Below are positions 61,804-64,000 of a stretch of DNA of 64,000 nt, one piece after another; within the stretch, counting starts at the first letter, position 1, and the number at the start of each line of letters is the position of its first letter. The position numbers were made by a program, and so were the translations under genes. Source of the stretch: Halomonas sp. GT (GTDB taxonomy: Bacteria; Pseudomonadota; Gammaproteobacteria; Pseudomonadales; Halomonadaceae). Under the pieces are notes generated by a model. It did no database searches. It saw only the letters and a list, made by a program, of their open reading frames with translations, and had not been told where the DNA came from. The stretch covers positions 2,356,001 to 2,420,000 of the forward strand of contig NZ_CP020562.1 of assembly GCF_002082565.1 (NCBI RefSeq), written 5' to 3'.

Positions 61804-63045
61804 TTATTCATAACGCAGTACGTCGGCAGGCTGAACCCGAGCGGCCCGCCAAGCGGGATAAAGCGTCGAGAGGAAGGTCAGACCAAAGGCAGCGATGACA
61901 ATATCTCGCACATCGCCCCACTGTAGCTGAGAGGGCAAGTCACTAATAAAGTAAACTCCAGCATCTAAGAACTGAATACCGAAAGTTGTTTCAAACCAAC
62001 TGATCAAATCAGAGATAGTCAGTGCCAGGAGAACACCTGCAGCCACGCCAATCGCAATACCGATCAGACCGATGGTTAGCCCTTGCACGATAAAAATACC
62101 CATGATCGAACGTGGGGTGGCACCTATGGTACGTAAAATGGCGATATCCGCTCGCTTATCGGTCACGACCATCACTAGCGTAGATACTATATTAAATGCG
62201 GCAACGGCAATAATGACCGTCAGCAGCAACGCAATCATGCGCTTTTCCATCTGAATCGCTTGAAATAGACTCCCATGGGAAGCAGTCCAATCCGTGCCGC
62301 GGTAACCTGAGCCAAGCTCGTTAACAATCGCTTGAGTTTCACTACCAGCCACAAACAGGTCATCTAACTCTAGCCGTAAGCCACCCACCGCATCGCCCAA
62401 ACGCGCTAACGTTTGCATATCTTCAATATTGGCATAGGCCAAATTAGCGTCTAAATCAGCGCCTACACTAAAAATACCGCTAACAGTAAATCGCTTTAGT
62501 CTTGGAAAAACTCCAGCGGGCGTAATCGATGCTTCTGGAACAAGTAGCGTGACTCGATCACCTACACCTACGCCCAAGCGACGTGCCAGCATAGATCCCA
62601 GCACTACGTTCCACTCGCCAGGCACCAGATCGGAAAGCTGACCTTGGCGCATATGCTCACCAATAATCGACACTTGACCTTCCCAGTCCGGATGAATGCC
62701 ATTCACCATGGCGCCTTGGTTTCTACCACCCGCTGAAAACATACCCTGCTGTTCAACATACGGCGCTGCACCAATAACTCGCTCTCGTTCAACAAGCTGT
62801 TCTGCTAACGCTTGCCACTCAACTAACCCTTCTCGTGATTCAATTTTAGTATGAGGCACCATTCCCAAAATTCGAGTACGAAGCTCGTGATCAAAACCAT
62901 TCATCACCGACAGCACAAGAATGAGCACTGCCACGCCAAGCATTAACCCCAGCATTGAAGTTAACGAAATAAACGAAATAAAGTGGTTCCGGCGTTTAGC
63001 GCGCACGTAGCGCAGCCCCACCAGAAAAGGCAAACGATCAAGCAT
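61804..63045 (-). CDS. lolC: LolC/LolE-family lipoprotein-releasing permease
   Basis: The first membrane segment lies at about residues 23-48 (ISFISLTSMLGLMLGVAVLI), followed by NGFDHELRTRILGMVPH, a large periplasmic domain (about 50-270) and three C-terminal FtsX-type membrane segments (about 270-295, 320-350, 380-400). This fits LolC, LolE or the fused-role LolF. ATG 63045, with AAGGAA upstream, gives 413 residues beginning MLDRLPFLVGLRYVRAK. I cannot tell LolC from LolE or LolF with certainty. Confidence 0.92.
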   Translation of the reverse strand: MLDRLPFLVGLRYVRAKRRNHFISFISLTSMLGLMLGVAVLILVLSVMNGFDHELRTRILGMVPHTKIESREGLVEWQALAEQLVERERVIGAAPYVEQQGMFSAGGRNQGAMVNGIHPDWEGQVSIIGEHMRQGQLSDLVPGEWNVVLGSMLARRLGVGVGDRVTLLVPEASITPAGVFPRLKRFTVSGIFSVGADLDANLAYANIEDMQTLARLGDAVGGLRLELDDLFVAGSETQAIVNELGSGYRGTDWTASHGSLFQAIQMEKRMIALLLTVIIAVAAFNIVSTLVMVVTDKRADIAILRTIGATPRSIMGIFIVQGLTIGLIGIAIGVAAGVLLALTISDLISWFETTFGIQFLDAGVYFISDLPSQLQWGDVRDIVIAAFGLTFLSTLYPAWRAARVQPADVLRYE

Positions 63046-63274
63046 GGCATCATTCCTTAGTAATAAGCGTCCATGGTACGGTTTTTTTAGCATGGGTGCA
63101 TGTGCGAACGCTGCGTTAGAGTAACAAGTCTGCCTACCGTTCCCTTAAGCACGGTATCGCTTGCATGTTGGTAAACAAGCCCCTAAATTGCGCCCATTCC
63201 CCTTGTCTTTTAGAGGTCGCCTCTAGGGCAAGCATTTTTTCTATTATCATTTTCTTCGACTATTAAGAGCATCT

Positions 63275-64000
63275 GTGACGTTGGCTAACAAGACTTACCG
63301 TTTATTGCCTGAGTGGCACCCCCAAGACGGCTTGCAACTGACTTGGCCCCGTCCAGACGGCGACTGGGCATCGCTGTTATCACGTATTGAAGCAACGCTT
63401 GAGCGTATAGTGATTGCCACAACACGCTATCAGCGCGTGTTAATCAGCGTTCCTGATGACGCCACCCAGCGCCGCTTGGCTGCTACGTTTGGGGCCTATG
63501 GCATTTCCCAACAACAATTCATACTCATTGTCGCTCCCACTGATGACACTTGGGCCAGAGACCATGGGCCAATCACCGTGGTAGACGAAGCACAGCAGCC
63601 ACTCATGTTGGATTACACGTTTACCGGCTGGGGTGGTAAATTTCCTGCCGAGCATGACAATCGCCTCACCCAATGGTTGGACGATGCAGGGGTCTGGAAC
63701 TGCCCCATCACTCCGCGCAGCTTGGTGCTAGAAGGCGGCGCTATTGAAACCGACGGAGAAGGCACGCTGCTAACCACAGAAGCCTGCTTACTGAACCCAA
63801 ACCGCAACCCGTCACTTTCGCGTACGGATATTGAAACCCAGTTAGCGGAAGATTTTGGCGTCGATCGAGTCCTATGGCTAGCAAGTGGGCATCTTGAAGG
63901 TGACGATACCGACAGTCATGTTGATACACTCGCACGCTTTTGCAACGCCTCTACCATTGCGTATGTCCGCTGCGACGACCCCACCGACTCTCACTATCCA
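63275..64000 (+). CDS. Agmatine deiminase-family protein, N-terminal part (3' end outside window)
   Basis: The frame is open to the right edge. Translation gives LLPEWHPQDGLQLTWPRPDGDW, TDDTWARDHGPI, LEGGAIETDGEGTLLTTEACL with NPNRNP, and GDDTDSHVDTLARF. These are the substrate-guanidine and catalytic motifs of agmatine deiminase / peptidylarginine deiminase-like enzymes, which convert agmatine to N-carbamoylputrescine. The catalytic Cys should lie beyond the window. GTG 63275, with AAGAG upstream, is the likely start; TTG 63281 is the alternative. It could be AguA or a paralogue. Confidence 0.9.
   Translation, partial: MTLANKTYRLLPEWHPQDGLQLTWPRPDGDWASLLSRIEATLERIVIATTRYQRVLISVPDDATQRRLAATFGAYGISQQQFILIVAPTDDTWARDHGPITVVDEAQQPLMLDYTFTGWGGKFPAEHDNRLTQWLDDAGVWNCPITPRSLVLEGGAIETDGEGTLLTTEACLLNPNRNPSLSRTDIETQLAEDFGVDRVLWLASGHLEGDDTDSHVDTLARFCNASTIAYVRCDDPTDSHYP

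Overview
The window is a compact, housekeeping-rich stretch of a gammaproteobacterial chromosome with moderate GC content. Gene content, protein style and operon order (rpoE-rseABC-mucD-lepA-lepB-rnc-era-recO-pdxJ-acpS; yceD-rpmF-plsX-fabDG-acpP-fabF-pabC-mltG-tmk-holB-pilZ-tatD; comEC-msbA-lpxK-ycaR-kdsB) suggest a Halomonas-like member of the Oceanospirillales/Pseudomonas side of the class. The genus is inferred from gene style only. I see no rRNA, tRNA, CRISPR array, prophage, insertion sequence or integrase.

Left part (1-11450): the 3' end of a BarA/GacS-type hybrid kinase converges on one long minus-strand series. This runs from sigma-E and its anti-sigma control genes (rpoE, rseA, rseB, rseC) through the periplasmic protease mucD to lepA, lepB, rnc, era, recO, pdxJ and acpS. 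It joins envelope-stress control to protein export, ribosome and RNA maturation, PLP synthesis and carrier-protein activation. Next come a DAHP synthase (plus strand), dinG, rhlB, a small very basic unknown protein and exonuclease III.

Middle (17690-31840): a six-gene TonB2-type energy-transduction operon (DUF3450, ttpC, exbB2, exbD2, tonB2, TPR protein) lies behind a good candidate Fur box. It is followed by a class Ib ribonucleotide reductase operon (nrdHIEF) behind a probable tandem NrdR box, and then a Mn-type superoxide dismutase. Together these three units resemble an iron-limitation / manganese-use neighbourhood. The divergent etfBA and ETF-ubiquinone oxidoreductase genes follow, with two inverted repeats between them.

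Right part (31880-64000): a UvrD-like helicase, a DUF1285 protein, tatD, pilZ, holB, tmk, mltG, pabC, fabF, acpP, fabG, fabD, plsX, rpmF and yceD form one colinear minus-strand cluster. It has no fabH between plsX and fabD. The maf gene faces away from yceD. sppA, a phosphoglycolate-phosphatase-like HAD gene and rluC follow, and rluC is divergent from rne across a 700-base leader region. After rne lies a minus-strand envelope cluster (comEC, msbA, lpxK, ycaR, kdsB, a low-molecular-weight phosphatase, murB), then a DUF2062 membrane protein, a lolC/E-type gene with lolD, and the 5' part of an agmatine-deiminase-family gene that runs off the end.

Most genes are ordinary core genes. The most noteworthy points are the Fur-controlled TonB2 operon beside class Ib RNR and MnSOD, an uninterrupted G10 tract inside rseC, a His/Glu repeat tail on PdxJ, a structured rne leader, several short exact tandem duplications at gene junctions, the small basic ORF upstream of xthA, and the presence of only one LolC/E gene beside lolD.
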